From assembly GCA_965261535.1 (NCBI GenBank), contig OZ253469.1, forward strand, positions 4,030,001 through 4,094,000: a DNA stretch of 64,000 bases. The letters are read 5' to 3'. The translations under genes were made by a program, and so were the position numbers. Shown here piece after piece: positions 17,186-26,477 of the stretch. The stretch's first letter is position 1, and each line of letters opens with the position of its first letter. The DNA comes from VXNE01 sp965261535 (GTDB taxonomy: Bacteria > Pseudomonadota > Gammaproteobacteria > Pseudomonadales > Azotimanducaceae). The notes below the pieces were generated by a model that worked only from the letters and a program-made list of their open reading frames with translations, was not told where the DNA came from and did no database searches.

Positions 17186-17671
17186 CTAGAAATGCAGGAG
17201 ATGCGGTTCGAGCGAATCCAGGTCTACGACGCCGACGGCGTTCAAGCCCACCATGTGCCCCGCGCACTCGCCGGGATTGAAGATGAGTTGGTGCGCCTTG
17301 TGCTCCATGCGCATCATGTGGGTGTGGCCGTGGAGGGCGAGATCGTGCTCGGTACCCAGCGTGTCTTTCAATTCGGTCGGGTCGTGGACGACGAGGATGC
17401 GGCGGCTCGACCAGACCACATCGAGCGGCGGGTCCTGGAAGTGAAAGCCGAATTCCCGCGCGGCGGCGTTGAGCCCGCCGCGCTCCTGGTCGTTGTTGCC
17501 GAACACGCCGTAGAGCGGGGCGGCGAGAGAGGCGAACACCGCAAGGGTCTTGCCCTGCGTGATGTCGCCCGTATGCACCACCGCATCTACGCGCGCGTCG
17601 TTGAAGAGCTGCACGATGCGGCGGCAGTTCTTCAGGTTGTTGTGCGTATCGCTGACGACGCCAATGCGCAT
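17186..17671 (-). CDS. YfcE/MJ0936-family metallophosphoesterase
   Basis: 161 residues with the full set of calcineurin-like dinuclear-metal motifs: SDTHNN at residues 7-12, HTGDIT at about 33, FGNNDQE at about 57, LHGHTH at about 113 and FNPGEC at about 131. Small family members hydrolyse phosphodiesters in vitro; the physiological substrate is unknown. It is a stand-alone gene on the minus strand between glyS and a thiolase gene. Confidence 0.92.
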   Translation of the reverse strand: MRIGVVSDTHNNLKNCRRIVQLFNDARVDAVVHTGDITQGKTLAVFASLAAPLYGVFGNNDQERGGLNAAAREFGFHFQDPPLDVVWSSRRILVVHDPTELKDTLGTEHDLALHGHTHMMRMEHKAHQLIFNPGECAGHMVGLNAVGVVDLDSLEPHLLHF

Positions 17672-17715
17672 GATCTGGAGAACCGCGCTTGATGGCGCCG
17701 GCGGCTACGGTCGAA

Positions 17716-18861
17716 CTATGCCACGCGTTCCAGGATGTGGATCCCGCAAGCGCTACCGAGCCCGATCACATGCGTCAGGCCGAGGCGGGCGCCTTCGACC
17801 TGACGCTTGCCCGCTTCGCCGCGCAGGTGCGTGGACACCTCGTAGAGATTCGCGATGCCGGTGGCGCCCAGGGGATGACCCTTGGACAGCAAGCCGCCGG
17901 ACACGTTGACCGGAATCCTGCCCCCCAATGCGACCTCGTCCTCGTCGATCAGGCGGCCCGCTTCGCCATCGGCGCACAGCCCGAGATTCTCGTAGTGCAG
18001 GATTTCCGCCGTCGCGAAACAGTCGTGAAGTTCGATCAGGTCGATATCGTCTGGGCCGACTCCGGCCATCTCGTACGCAGCCGCAGCGGCTTTGCGCGTG
18101 CAGGTATTGACGTCGGGCATCACGAGATCGCGCTCTTGCCACGGGTCGGAAGTCAGCACGGATGCCCGCACCTTGACCGCGCGGTCCATCAGTCCCAGTT
18201 CCCTCGCCTTCCGCTCGCTGGCGATGATCGCGGCGGCGGAACCGTCCACGTTCACCGAACACATGAGCTTGGTGATGGGATAGGAAATCATTTCCGCGTT
18301 CATGACGGTTTCGAGCGGCGTCTCGATCTGGTACATCGCCTTCGAGTTCATCGTGGCGTGGTGATGGTTCTTCACCGAGACCTTGGCGAACTGTTCGAAG
18401 GTGGTTCCATGCTTGCGCGAGTGCTCCATGCCGGCTTCCGCAAACACCGACGGCATGGTTCCCGAACCGAGCAGCCCTTCTCTGGGTATACCGCTGCCGC
18501 TGCCCCGGCCGCCGAGCAGGCCGCGGCCCATCTGTTCGACACCCACCGCGATGACGAGATCGTAAAGATCCGCCTTGACGGAAGTCCAGGCTTCGCGGAA
18601 CGCCGTCGCGCCCGTGGCGCACGCGTTCGCGCAGTTGACGACCGGTATCCCGGTCTGGCCAATCTGCTGCAGGATGCGTTGGCCGACCATCCCGCTCGCC
18701 TGTCCCAGATTGCCGCAATACAGGGCCTGCATGTCCTGGATGGTCAGACCGCAATCGTCGAGCGCCATCAGCGCTGCTTCGGCCCCGATTTGGGGTACGG
18801 ATTTCTCGGGGAATCGCCCGAACTTGATCATGTCTACGCCGACGATGTATGCATCAGTCAT
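17716..18861 (-). CDS. Thiolase-family protein (SCP-x / lipid-transfer type)
   Basis: 381 residues with a thiolase fold. The catalytic Cys lies in NCANACATGATAF (about residue 78-90). ELHDCFATAEILHYENLGL and LLSKGHPLGATGIANLYEV carry the second-half His and Cys-like residues. This subgroup is usually encoded beside a Zn-ribbon/OB-fold protein, as here, and the pair is associated with acyl-CoA or steroid/fatty-acid chain metabolism. Direction (condensation or cleavage) and substrate are not determinable. Confidence 0.88.
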   Translation of the reverse strand: MTDAYIVGVDMIKFGRFPEKSVPQIGAEAALMALDDCGLTIQDMQALYCGNLGQASGMVGQRILQQIGQTGIPVVNCANACATGATAFREAWTSVKADLYDLVIAVGVEQMGRGLLGGRGSGSGIPREGLLGSGTMPSVFAEAGMEHSRKHGTTFEQFAKVSVKNHHHATMNSKAMYQIETPLETVMNAEMISYPITKLMCSVNVDGSAAAIIASERKARELGLMDRAVKVRASVLTSDPWQERDLVMPDVNTCTRKAAAAAYEMAGVGPDDIDLIELHDCFATAEILHYENLGLCADGEAGRLIDEDEVALGGRIPVNVSGGLLSKGHPLGATGIANLYEVSTHLRGEAGKRQVEGARLGLTHVIGLGSACGIHILERVA

Positions 18862-18906
18862 TGCTCGGCTCCTTTGGTTGCTGCTCGATTCCGGTGGTGT
18901 TGCGGG

Positions 18907-19326
18907 CTAACTCGTTCGTGGCTGGAAGAAGTATGAGAGATATGCGTTTCCATCCCGGTCACGGCGCCCCAGGGCGTCGCGGTATGTCACTTCCACGGGC
19001 ATGTCGAACGCTATGTTGGCCGGATCAGGCTCGACATTGATCAGATTGCCCTTGACCGTCGCGCCGTCGTCGAGATCGACCACCGCCGAGATATAGGGCA
19101 CGTCGACGCCGGGAAACGACCGGTACACGATCGAATAGGAATAGAGCTTGCCCGTATCGGACAACGCGATGGCGCGCATCTGCTCCCGCGCTCCGCATTT
19201 CGCGCACACCTGGCGCGCATCCAGAAAGATCGCGCCGCAGGCGTCGCACTTGTGGCCTTCGAGGTAGGGGTCCCCCGAATCCGGAATTTTCAGGTAAGGG
19301 ACCGCTGGCAGCGGCTTGGCGGACAT
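18907..19326 (-). CDS. Zn-ribbon OB-fold (DUF35) acyl-CoA-associated protein
   Basis: Start ATG 19326 (MSAKPLPAVPYLKIPDSGDP), 139 residues. The N-terminal rubredoxin-like zinc ribbon has CDACGAIF ... CAKCGA, followed by the OB-fold strand region GKLYSYSIVYRSFPGVDVPY and VPVEVTYRDALG. In known pairs this protein binds the thiolase and presents acyl-CoA. It lies 45 bp before the thiolase start on the same strand. Confidence 0.9.
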   Translation of the reverse strand: MSAKPLPAVPYLKIPDSGDPYLEGHKCDACGAIFLDARQVCAKCGAREQMRAIALSDTGKLYSYSIVYRSFPGVDVPYISAVVDLDDGATVKGNLINVEPDPANIAFDMPVEVTYRDALGRRDRDGNAYLSYFFQPRTS

Positions 19327-19375
19327 CGAACGCTCTCCGTGGCACAAACGCCAAATCGAGCATACACCTTCGGTT

Positions 19376-21325
19376 TCAGCGGATGAAACCTCTTTTCCGC
19401 AGCAGGTCCATCACCTGCAGCGCGCAGTCTTCCACGCCGATCGACGCCGTATCAAGCACGAGGTCCGGCGTTGCCGGCTCTTCGAATTCGGAGCTGACGC
19501 CAGGGAAGCTCGGAATCTCGCCGCGCTCCGCCGCCTCAAAGAGACCGCTTTCGTCGCGGCGCTTCAACTCCTCAATGGGCGCTGTGAGGAACACCTCGAG
19601 GAACCGGTCGGAACCGATAACTATCCGGGCGCGTTCCCGCACCCGGTCGAGCGGGACCACGAAGGCCGTCAGGCAAATCAGGCCGGCATCGTTGATTTGC
19701 CGCGCGGACTCCGCCGCGCGCCGCACGTTCTCGGAGCGGTCCTCGGCTGAAAACCCGAGATCTCGGCTGAGCCCCAGGCGAAAGCTCTGTCCGTCGATGA
19801 CCGTGGCCAGGCGCCCCTGTTCGAACAGCTTGCGCTCCACGGCCTGGGCGATGACCGTCTTGCCGCTTTTCGACAGTCCGGTAAACAGCACGGTGACCGG
19901 CGTCTGTCCCAGGCGATGCGCCTTTTCTTCGGCGGTGACCGCGGGGCTGGCGGCAGTTAACGCGCCGCGAGGCGTCTCGTCCCAGTGCGAATGCATCGCC
20001 TGCCCTCCGGGGTTCTGGATCATGCCCGCGCCGACCGTGATGTTGGAGACGCGGTCGATGACGATGAAGGATCCGGTAGCCCGGCTTTCTTCGTACGCGT
20101 CATAGGTGATCGGCTCGGCCGCGACCAGACGGACGCGACCGATTTCGTTCAGGGCGAGGGTCGTAGCGCGCACCGGTTCCAGGGTGTTGACGTCGATCCG
20201 ATCGCGCAGCGTTTCGATGTGGCAAAAGACCTGTTTCGCGCCTTGTTTGAGAATGTACTGTTTGCCCGGCGTCATCGCTGTTTCGCTCATCCACACCAGC
20301 GTCGCGTCGATCGTGTCCGAGACCCGGGGCTGGTTCGCGGGGCTTGCCAATACGTCGCCGCGGCTGATGTCGATCTGGTCGGCGAGCGTGAGGGTAACGG
20401 CCATGGGCGGAAACGCTTCCTCGAGGTCGCCGTCCATCGTAACGATACGCGTCACCTCGGTCTCCAAACCGGATGGCAGCACGACGACAGCGTCTCCCGG
20501 CCGCAACGCCCCGCTCGCCACGGTGCCGCTGTAGCCGCGAAAGGACGCATCCGGCCGGTTCACGCGCTGCACCGGCATGCGGAAGTTGTCGATGCCGCCG
20601 CCGGGCGCGATATGCATGTTCTCGAGCAGATGCATCAGGGATGCGCCCCGATACCACGGCATGTTTGTGGATCTTTCGACGACGTTGTCGCCGTGCAGCG
20701 CCGATATGGGAATGAAAGTGAGATCTTCCACCCTTAGGCGGGTGGCGAACGCGTCGTAGTCTTCGCGGATGGCCGCAAAAACGGCTTCGTCGTAGCCCAC
20801 CAGGTCCATCTTGTTCACGGCGACGATGACGTGCCGTATTCCTAGCAGGCGCGCGATGAACGTGTGTCGCCGCGTCTGTGTCAGCACCCCGTTCGCCGCG
20901 TCGATCAGGAGGATCGCGGCATCGCAGGTGGAGGCGCCCGTGGCCATGTTGCGCGTGTACTGCTCGTGGCCGGGCGAGTCGGCGATGATGAACTTGCGCT
21001 TGGCGGTGGAAAAATAGCGGTACGCCACGTCGATGGTGATGCCCTGTTCGCGTTCGGCCTGCAATCCGTCCACCAGCAGCGCCAGGTCCAGTTCGCCCGC
21101 GCGGGAGCCGCCGGTCCTGCTCTCGCGCCTCACGGCTGCGAGCTGGTCTTCGTAGATCAGGTGCGAGTCGTGCAACAGTCGTCCGATGAAGGTGCTCTTG
21201 CCGTCGTCTACCGAGCCACAGGTCAGGAGGCGCAGGATCTCCTTGTGTTCCTGTTGGGCGAGGTAGCCATCGATGTCGCGTTCGATCAGGCGCCGCTGAT
21301 CGGACATGGGTGTCGATGCGGGCAT
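19376..21325 (-). CDS. cysNC: Sulfate adenylyltransferase subunit 1 / APS kinase fusion
   Basis: 649 residues. The N-terminal CysN GTPase (1 to about 440) has a P-loop LTCGSVDDGKSTFIGRLLHD, DVAYRYFS, ADSPGHEQYTRNMATGAS and NKMDL. The C-terminal CysC kinase begins near residue 470 with VLFTGLSKSGKTVIAQAVER (Walker A). With CysD it activates sulfate to APS using GTP hydrolysis, then phosphorylates it to PAPS. The start codon overlaps the cysD stop (TAATG). The fused N-C form is common in proteobacteria that lack a separate cysC. Confidence 0.96.
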   Translation of the reverse strand: MPASTPMSDQRRLIERDIDGYLAQQEHKEILRLLTCGSVDDGKSTFIGRLLHDSHLIYEDQLAAVRRESRTGGSRAGELDLALLVDGLQAEREQGITIDVAYRYFSTAKRKFIIADSPGHEQYTRNMATGASTCDAAILLIDAANGVLTQTRRHTFIARLLGIRHVIVAVNKMDLVGYDEAVFAAIREDYDAFATRLRVEDLTFIPISALHGDNVVERSTNMPWYRGASLMHLLENMHIAPGGGIDNFRMPVQRVNRPDASFRGYSGTVASGALRPGDAVVVLPSGLETEVTRIVTMDGDLEEAFPPMAVTLTLADQIDISRGDVLASPANQPRVSDTIDATLVWMSETAMTPGKQYILKQGAKQVFCHIETLRDRIDVNTLEPVRATTLALNEIGRVRLVAAEPITYDAYEESRATGSFIVIDRVSNITVGAGMIQNPGGQAMHSHWDETPRGALTAASPAVTAEEKAHRLGQTPVTVLFTGLSKSGKTVIAQAVERKLFEQGRLATVIDGQSFRLGLSRDLGFSAEDRSENVRRAAESARQINDAGLICLTAFVVPLDRVRERARIVIGSDRFLEVFLTAPIEELKRRDESGLFEAAERGEIPSFPGVSSEFEEPATPDLVLDTASIGVEDCALQVMDLLRKRGFIR

Positions 21326-22227
21326 TAGAAGTATCCTTCGCGCTTCTTCTGTTCCATCGAACCCACCGCATCGTGGTCGATCAACCGACCCTGCCTTTCG
21401 GAATGCCTGGCAAGCAACATCTCCTGGATCACTTCCGGCAGGGTCCGCGCGGTCGATTCGATGGCGCCGGACAATGGATAGCAGCCCAGGGTGCGGAACC
21501 GCACCCTGCGTTGCTCAGGTCTTTCGCCGGGTTTGAGCGGCATGCGTTCGTCGTCCACCATGATCAGCGTGCCGTCGCGTTCGACCACCGGTCGCTCGGC
21601 CGCGAGATAGAGCGAGACGATCTCGATATGTTCCGCCAGGATGTACTGCCAGACGTCGATCTCCGTCCAGTTCGACAGCGGAAAGATGCGCACTTCCTCC
21701 CCGCGATTGATGTTGCCGTTGTACAGGTTCCAGAGTTCGGGGCGCTGGCTCTTGGGGTCCCAGCGATGATTGCGGTCGCGAATGGAGTAGACGCGCTCCT
21801 TCGCTCGGGAGCGTTCCTCGTCCCGGCGGGCACCGCCGAACGCCGCGTCGAAACCGTGCTTGTCGAGGGCCTGCAGCAGCGCCTGGGTCTTCATGATGTC
21901 CGTGTACTTCTTGCTGCCGTAGGTGAATGGCGTGACGTTGTCGGCGACGCCCTGCGGGTTGGTGTGGACGATCAGATCCAGACCGAGCTGCCGCGCAACC
22001 CGGTCCCTGAACGCGATCATTTCGCGGAACTTCCACGTCGTATCGACGTGCAGCAGCGGAAAGGGCAGTCTTCCGGGAAAGAACGCCTTGCGCGCGAGGT
22101 GCAGCAGGACTGACGAATCCTTGCCGATCGAATAGAGCAGGACGGGGTTTTCGAACTCCGCCGCAACCTCGCGGATGATGTGGATGCTCTCCGCTTCGAG
22201 CTGCTTGATGTGCGTCAACGCGGGCAT
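21325..22227 (-). CDS. cysD: Sulfate adenylyltransferase subunit 2
   Basis: ATP-sulfurylase catalytic subunit of the PP-loop family, 300 residues. The P-loop-type SIGKDSSVLLHLARKAF lies near residue 33; FGGARRDEERSRAKERVYS and FPLSNWTEIDVWQYI are family signatures, and it ends in REGYF. It forms the heterodimer with CysN and adenylates sulfate. It is the first gene of a two-gene operon with cysNC. Confidence 0.97.
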   Translation of the reverse strand: MPALTHIKQLEAESIHIIREVAAEFENPVLLYSIGKDSSVLLHLARKAFFPGRLPFPLLHVDTTWKFREMIAFRDRVARQLGLDLIVHTNPQGVADNVTPFTYGSKKYTDIMKTQALLQALDKHGFDAAFGGARRDEERSRAKERVYSIRDRNHRWDPKSQRPELWNLYNGNINRGEEVRIFPLSNWTEIDVWQYILAEHIEIVSLYLAAERPVVERDGTLIMVDDERMPLKPGERPEQRRVRFRTLGCYPLSGAIESTARTLPEVIQEMLLARHSERQGRLIDHDAVGSMEQKKREGYF

Positions 22228-22312
22228 GGAAACAATTCTAATGCCAGAAACGCGCCCTCAAGCGGCGATTAGTAAGCCGATTTCGTATTTGGATAGAAGT
22301 TTCTCGGAGCAT

Positions 22313-22360
22313 CTATGCCGAGTAGGCGTAGAGGAGGATATTGGCGTCGACGAGTATCAC
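22313..22360 (-). pseudogene. VapC-type PIN toxin stub
   Basis: GTG at 22360 overlaps the antitoxin stop (GTGA) and encodes VILVDANILLYAYSA, then TAG. This is the canonical PIN-domain N-terminus with its first catalytic Asp, cut off after 15 residues. The next 85 bp before cysD hold no further PIN sequence, so the toxin is deleted and not merely frameshifted. Confidence 0.85.
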
Positions 22361-22602
22361 CGCCGAGCGGCGCCGTCGAGCAGGTCTAGCAGGCCACCGA
22401 TGTCGTCAATGTCGAATCCCTCCCTGATGCCCATCGGACGCGCCTTCACGGCAAACGGTGATGCAAGATCCTCTTCCCTGGGTGACTCGATCCCGCGGCG
22501 AAGGAAGACATTCACGACATCTTTCATGCTTGCGCCGGTCCGGGCCATCTCGTCGCGCAGCTTGGCCGCGACGTCTGGATCAAGCGTCAAGGTTGTTCTC
22601 AT
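22357..22602 (-). CDS. VapB-like ribbon-helix-helix antitoxin (orphaned)
   Basis: 81 residues from ATG 22602: MRTTLTLDPDVAAKLRDEMA, then GASMKDVVNVFLRRGI. This is the RHH operator-binding domain of VapB-type antitoxins. The C-terminal half (DIDDIGGLLDLLDG) is the toxin-wrapping segment. Its toxin has been reduced to a 15-residue stub. Near-identical 3' antitoxin sequence recurs at 33912-33975. Confidence 0.85.
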   Translation of the reverse strand: MRTTLTLDPDVAAKLRDEMARTGASMKDVVNVFLRRGIESPREEDLASPFAVKARPMGIREGFDIDDIGGLLDLLDGAARR

Positions 22603-22672
22603 GCGGCGCGATGATAGGAATGGAGCATCATGATGTGAACTTATATTCCGCGAACCCGCCAGGCGGGGGTCG

Positions 22673-23815
22673 CTAAGGCAGGCATTCCAGCATCCCTTCG
22701 AGGTCGCAGACGGTCTGGCTTCCGCTCTGCACGAGGTCACTCCTGCGGCACACCAGAAACCGCTGGTCGGCCTCGATCAGGTCGGCATTGCGGTTCAGCG
22801 ATGCAAGGTCGTCGCGGCTGGGCCGGCTCGTCAATTTGACTTCGATCGCCCAGCGTTCGCCCCGGAGTTCCAGGATCAGGTCGATTTCGCGCTGGTCGCT
22901 GGTGCGCAGGTAGAAGGCGTTGTGCACCGCTCCCTTGATCTCCAGCGCGCTGATCACCTGCTGAATGACATACCCTTCCCAGCTTGCCCCAACCCAAGGC
23001 TGGCTCAGTAGTGAATCGGCGTCCTCGACGTTCATTATCGAGTGCAGCAAACCCGTGTCCCGCCAATAGATCTTGGGGCGCTTCACCAAGCGCTTCCTGA
23101 TGTTCGCGTGATACGCCTCAAGCCTGCGGAGCAGGAAAGCGCCTACCAGGTAGTCGACATAGGAGTTTATCGTGTGGTAGGACAATCCGAGGCTGTTGCC
23201 GATCTGAGTCGCGTTCCACTCTTGTCCGTGCACGGACGCAAGCATCCGCATTAGACGCAGCATGGTTCGCGGCGTCGCTGCCAAGCCCCAGTTTGGCAGA
23301 TCGCGCTGTCTGAGGAGATCGAGATAGTCGCGCTGCCATGTCGGAAACGTTCTTCCATTCAGTACTCCGCCATCGGGGAATCCGCCCATCAACCAATGGC
23401 GGTGGCGTTGAGCGTTGGAGTTGAGTTCCTTCCATGTGAGCGGGGCGAGTTCGACGACAGACAGCCTTCCGGCCAAGGATTCCGAAACGCGCGTCATCAG
23501 CGTGGGCGAGACCGAACCGAGTAGCAGAAACCGGCCGGCACGCTGACGATCCCTGTCGATCTCGCCGCGGAGCCTTGCGAAGACCTCAGGCCATTCCTGG
23601 GCTTCGTCGAGTACCAGTAGACCGCGTCCCGCAACGACTTCGTCCCATTGGACGTCAAGCCGCAGGCGATCGGATTCCTGCTCCAGGGCGTAATAGCGTT
23701 TGCCGAGCTGACGCGCGAGAGTCGTCTTGCCGGATTGCCGGGGCCCAACGAGAGCGACGGCGGGGTAGTCGCGGAGGCGTTGAGCGATCAGGGGAGAGAT
23801 CGTACGCTTGAGCAT
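22673..23815 (-). CDS. AAA ATPase with DUF4143 domain
   Basis: 380 residues. The N-terminal AAA_14-type ATPase has Walker A VGPRQSGKTTLARQLG (residues 23-38) and Walker B GLLVLDEAQEWPEVF. The C-terminal DUF4143 carries SYHTINSYVDYLVGAFLLRR and DQREIDLILELRGERWAIEV, a PD-(D/E)xK-like nuclease-fold signature. These proteins are widespread in accessory regions; their function is unsettled (repair, defence or TA-like roles have been proposed). The start at 23815 follows an AT-rich segment suitable as a promoter. Confidence 0.9.
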   Translation of the reverse strand: MLKRTISPLIAQRLRDYPAVALVGPRQSGKTTLARQLGKRYYALEQESDRLRLDVQWDEVVAGRGLLVLDEAQEWPEVFARLRGEIDRDRQRAGRFLLLGSVSPTLMTRVSESLAGRLSVVELAPLTWKELNSNAQRHRHWLMGGFPDGGVLNGRTFPTWQRDYLDLLRQRDLPNWGLAATPRTMLRLMRMLASVHGQEWNATQIGNSLGLSYHTINSYVDYLVGAFLLRRLEAYHANIRKRLVKRPKIYWRDTGLLHSIMNVEDADSLLSQPWVGASWEGYVIQQVISALEIKGAVHNAFYLRTSDQREIDLILELRGERWAIEVKLTSRPSRDDLASLNRNADLIEADQRFLVCRRSDLVQSGSQTVCDLEGMLECLP

Positions 23816-23932
23816 TCATGCATTTTAGAAATACATTTCTATTTTGCAAGAACAACCCGAGCATTTCCCTCCATGGACGGAGAGCTCGGCCGGGCCACAG
23901 GCGATGCTGCGGGCAGCGGCTGCGGCGCACTG

Positions 23933-24830
23933 CTAGCGGATACCGTACGCGTGCACAGGGAGCCAGGTGACCAGCGCCTGCCACTGGTAGATGATCACCA
24001 GACCGATGATCTGAATGACGATGAACGGCACCACCCCGCGGTAGATGACACGCAGGTCGATGCCCGGGGGTGCAATACCGCGCAGATAGAACAGCGCGCC
24101 GCCGATCGGCGGCGTCAGAAAGCTGGTCTGCAGGCAAACCGCGAACAGCACGGTAAACCACACCGGGTCGAAGGCGAGGCCGGCCACGATCGGCGCGACC
24201 AGGGGCAGAAGGATCAGGGTCAGCTCCAGCCAGTCGAGAAAGAAACCCAGCAGGAAGGTCGCGATGAGTATGCAGATGATGATGCCGTCGGGACCGAACG
24301 GCAGCCCGAGCAGCGCCCGCTCGATCATTTCATCACCGCCGAGACCGCGCAGCACCAGGTTGAAGCAGACGGCACCCAGAATCCCGCCGAAAATGAATGC
24401 CGAGGTGCGCGAGGTCTCGTCGATCACCTCGCGCATCACCGGCAGGCTGATAGCGCCTTTTGCAAGGGCCAGCAACAGCGCCCCCGCGGCGCCCACACCC
24501 GCCGCTTCAGTGGGCGTGGCAAGTCCGAAAAATATGCTGCCGAGGACCGCGAGTATCAGCAACGCCGCGGGGACAATCGCCTTGACCAGACCCCAGGCCG
24601 CCGCTAAATCCATCGGCTCGTACTCGGCCGCCGGCGCCAGCGATGGCTTCACGAGTCCGACCAGCGCGAGATAGACAATGTACAGCATCCCGAGCAGCAC
24701 GCCCGGAATGAGCGCGCCGAGAAACAGATTGCCGACACTCATCGCCATCCGGTCCGCCATGATCACCAGCATGATGCTCGGCGGGATCAGTATGCCGAGC
24801 GTTCCCACGGCCGCGGTTGCCGAGCTATTC
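23933..24830 (-). pseudogene. TRAP transporter large permease (DctM), 5' truncated
   Basis: The C-terminal two thirds of a DctM/SiaM membrane protein, about 300 residues. Recognition begins with NSSATAAVGTLGILIPPSI, a motif normally deep inside the protein. TATPTEAA-type (GLATPTEAAGVGAAG), FFLDWLELTLILLPLVAPI and QTSFLTPPIGGALFYLRG follow, with about eight membrane spans. The N-terminal half and the DctP/DctQ partners are missing. The upstream side joins an antitoxin-like fragment at about 24830, so a deletion or recombination cut this operon. Confidence 0.88.
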
Positions 24831-24992
24831 CAGACCGAGCCGCTCCCTGGCGTCGTCGAAATCAACCTCCCGTCCCGCGTCCAGATCCGCAAGCCCGGCT
24901 ACCACCGCGCGCATGAAGTCGCGTTCCTCAGAGGAGACCTCCTCCTTGACCGTCGCTCGCGTGCCACTCTGAGGCTCAGGCTCCCAGATCAC
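24825..24992 (-). CDS. Possible antitoxin C-terminal fragment
   Basis: A minus-strand frame from GTG 24992 gives about 55 residues ending in VKEEVSSEERDFMRAVVAGL then ADLDAGREVDFDDARERLGL. This resembles the C-terminal helices of small RHH-type antitoxins. Its 5' part overlaps the 3' end of the ThuA gene and its stop lies on the DctM junction. It may be a truncated antitoxin brought in by recombination. Confidence 0.4.
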   Translation of the reverse strand: MIWEPEPQSGTRATVKEEVSSEERDFMRAVVAGLADLDAGREVDFDDARERLGLE

Positions 24993-25662
24993 CGGCGCAC
25001 CATCGAATTCCGTTTTGCACGATTGTCCGAAACGCCGGGTTCCCCCAACTCTTGGGGTCGTGACCGAGCTGCAGGCAGAAAACCCTCGAGTTCTTGTGGA
25101 TCCGGCTCCATGCCAGCGTGTGCATGGAATGTTCTTTCGATGTGGTCAGCAGGACGTCGCAGTCATCGCTGCAGTCACCCATTGCAAAGGTTTCGTCATA
25201 TATCTCGAAGCCATTGAGCCCGACCGAGGCGGGGTGGTCCTGGTTCACGTCTACCTGGTAGGAACCCAGCCAGATGTCCGCGGCAAAGCGCCGATCGGGC
25301 AGCCCGATGATCTCTCCCCACCATTCGTTCTCCCGGTAATTCAGCAGTGCGTGATGCAACACGAAAATCGGCTGACCGCTATCGAGCAGATGCTCGATGC
25401 ATGCCCGGGATTTTCCCTCCGGCAATCCCCGCAGCATCGTGTAGAACAGCGTCACGTCGTAGCTGTCCCGAACCTCCTCGTCGCTGTCTTCGAAGCCGGC
25501 GGAGGTAAGCCAGTCGTCAAAGCTCTGCATATACGGTCTGATTCCATCGAGACCATAGATGAAATCGTGGAAAGGCCGGACATGAAAAGGGTGGCTTCCC
25601 GTGAGAACGGCGACTGCTGGTTGCTGATTCAAGTCGAATGTCCCTCGATTGGTGATCTTCAT
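24976..25662 (-). CDS. ThuA-like (trehalose-utilization superfamily) protein
   Basis: 228 residues from ATG 25662 (MKITNRGTFDLNQQPAVAVL). The fold is a class I glutamine-amidotransferase-like Rossmann domain: VTLFYTMLRGLPEGKSRACI, then PIFVLHHALLNYRENEWWGE, FEIYDETFAMGD and HTLAWSRIHKNSRVFCLQLG, the last typical of ThuA C-termini. ThuA proteins are associated with oxidised sugar metabolism, but no sugar operon is present. The first 24 bp around the start codon recur at 30398-30421. Confidence 0.85.
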   Translation of the reverse strand: MKITNRGTFDLNQQPAVAVLTGSHPFHVRPFHDFIYGLDGIRPYMQSFDDWLTSAGFEDSDEEVRDSYDVTLFYTMLRGLPEGKSRACIEHLLDSGQPIFVLHHALLNYRENEWWGEIIGLPDRRFAADIWLGSYQVDVNQDHPASVGLNGFEIYDETFAMGDCSDDCDVLLTTSKEHSMHTLAWSRIHKNSRVFCLQLGHDPKSWGNPAFRTIVQNGIRWCAGDLGA

Positions 25663-26430
25663 GTTACCCCGCAGTCGAGGAAGTCGGCACTCCCGTGGGC
25701 GCAGGCGGTGAAGTACCGAACCCGGGCGACCGGGACGCGGACGCGCAGTCGGCAGAACACCCACATCAACCCATTTATTTTCAGCCACTTAGGCGAGATT
25801 GTCCAGTTTCGGTACTCCTTTGGACGCCACCTTGTTTGGGAGAACGGGAGCCCCGTTCCGGTCCGATTTGCGACCTTGAAAGACAGGCGGACCATGTGGT
25901 TTTCGCGCGACAAAGGGTTTGCCGGGAATGGCACGCCGTCACCGTGTCAACCCGCTTCGCGGGTCCTCCGCTGGCGCTACGGCCCTGTGGGATGACACGG
26001 CGCCGTCGACAGCGAAGAGGTCGGTCATGGCCAAAAGGGGACTTTTGGCCATGACCGGCCCGGCAGGACTGGAACTCGGCCACGACGCCGCGGACGGAGC
26101 GGTCGGTGTCGTCGAGGTATAGCGACGGGTCGCCTGAAGGCGACCAGGTGGCCCTGGAGGATGATCTCGAATGCTGTCACGCTCGACACAGCGGCCTGGC
26201 TCGATAATTGGGTCCGCGATTTCGAAAACGAGGCCACTGTGGGGCGCGTTCCGGGGGGTCCGGCTCGGATCGGGCCTCGAAGCGGCAGTTTTCGTGCAAG
26301 CGGGCGGAGTCGCCGTGGCGGCGGGGATCGGGCGATGGACGGTCAGGATCGGGCACGTTTGGCCGGCTGGACTGGTGGTGACAAACAGTGGCGATGTTGA
26401 TGATCGTCGAATGTCAGAGGACCGACGCCG
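25663..26430. other. Gene-poor accessory stretch with a long hairpin
   Basis: I find no gene that I can support. A perfect inverted repeat with 16-bp arms occupies 26022-26057. A shorter GACCCGC-type hairpin lies near 25960. ORFs of up to 119 codons exist but show no family resemblance. Confidence 0.4.
26022..26057. repeat. Perfect inverted repeat, 16-bp arms, 4-nt loop
   Basis: CGGTCATGGCCAAAAG is followed by GGGA and then by its exact reverse complement. The stem contains an ATG on either strand. It could be a bidirectional terminator or the junction of an inverted duplication. No copy was noticed elsewhere in the window. Confidence 0.8.
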
Positions 26431-26477
26431 ATGAGTGGCGATGAGGAGGCACGATGCCGGCGTCTAAACAGGTTTCA

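Noticed and set aside
17689..18936. Plus-strand ORF of 415 codons opposite the thiolase
   Set aside because: Antisense shadow. The minus strand encodes an unmistakable thiolase with catalytic Cys and GHPLGATG.
20100..21371. Minus-strand ORF of 423 codons overlapping cysNC in another frame
   Set aside because: Out-of-frame reading of the CysN GTPase; Arg-rich and without domains.
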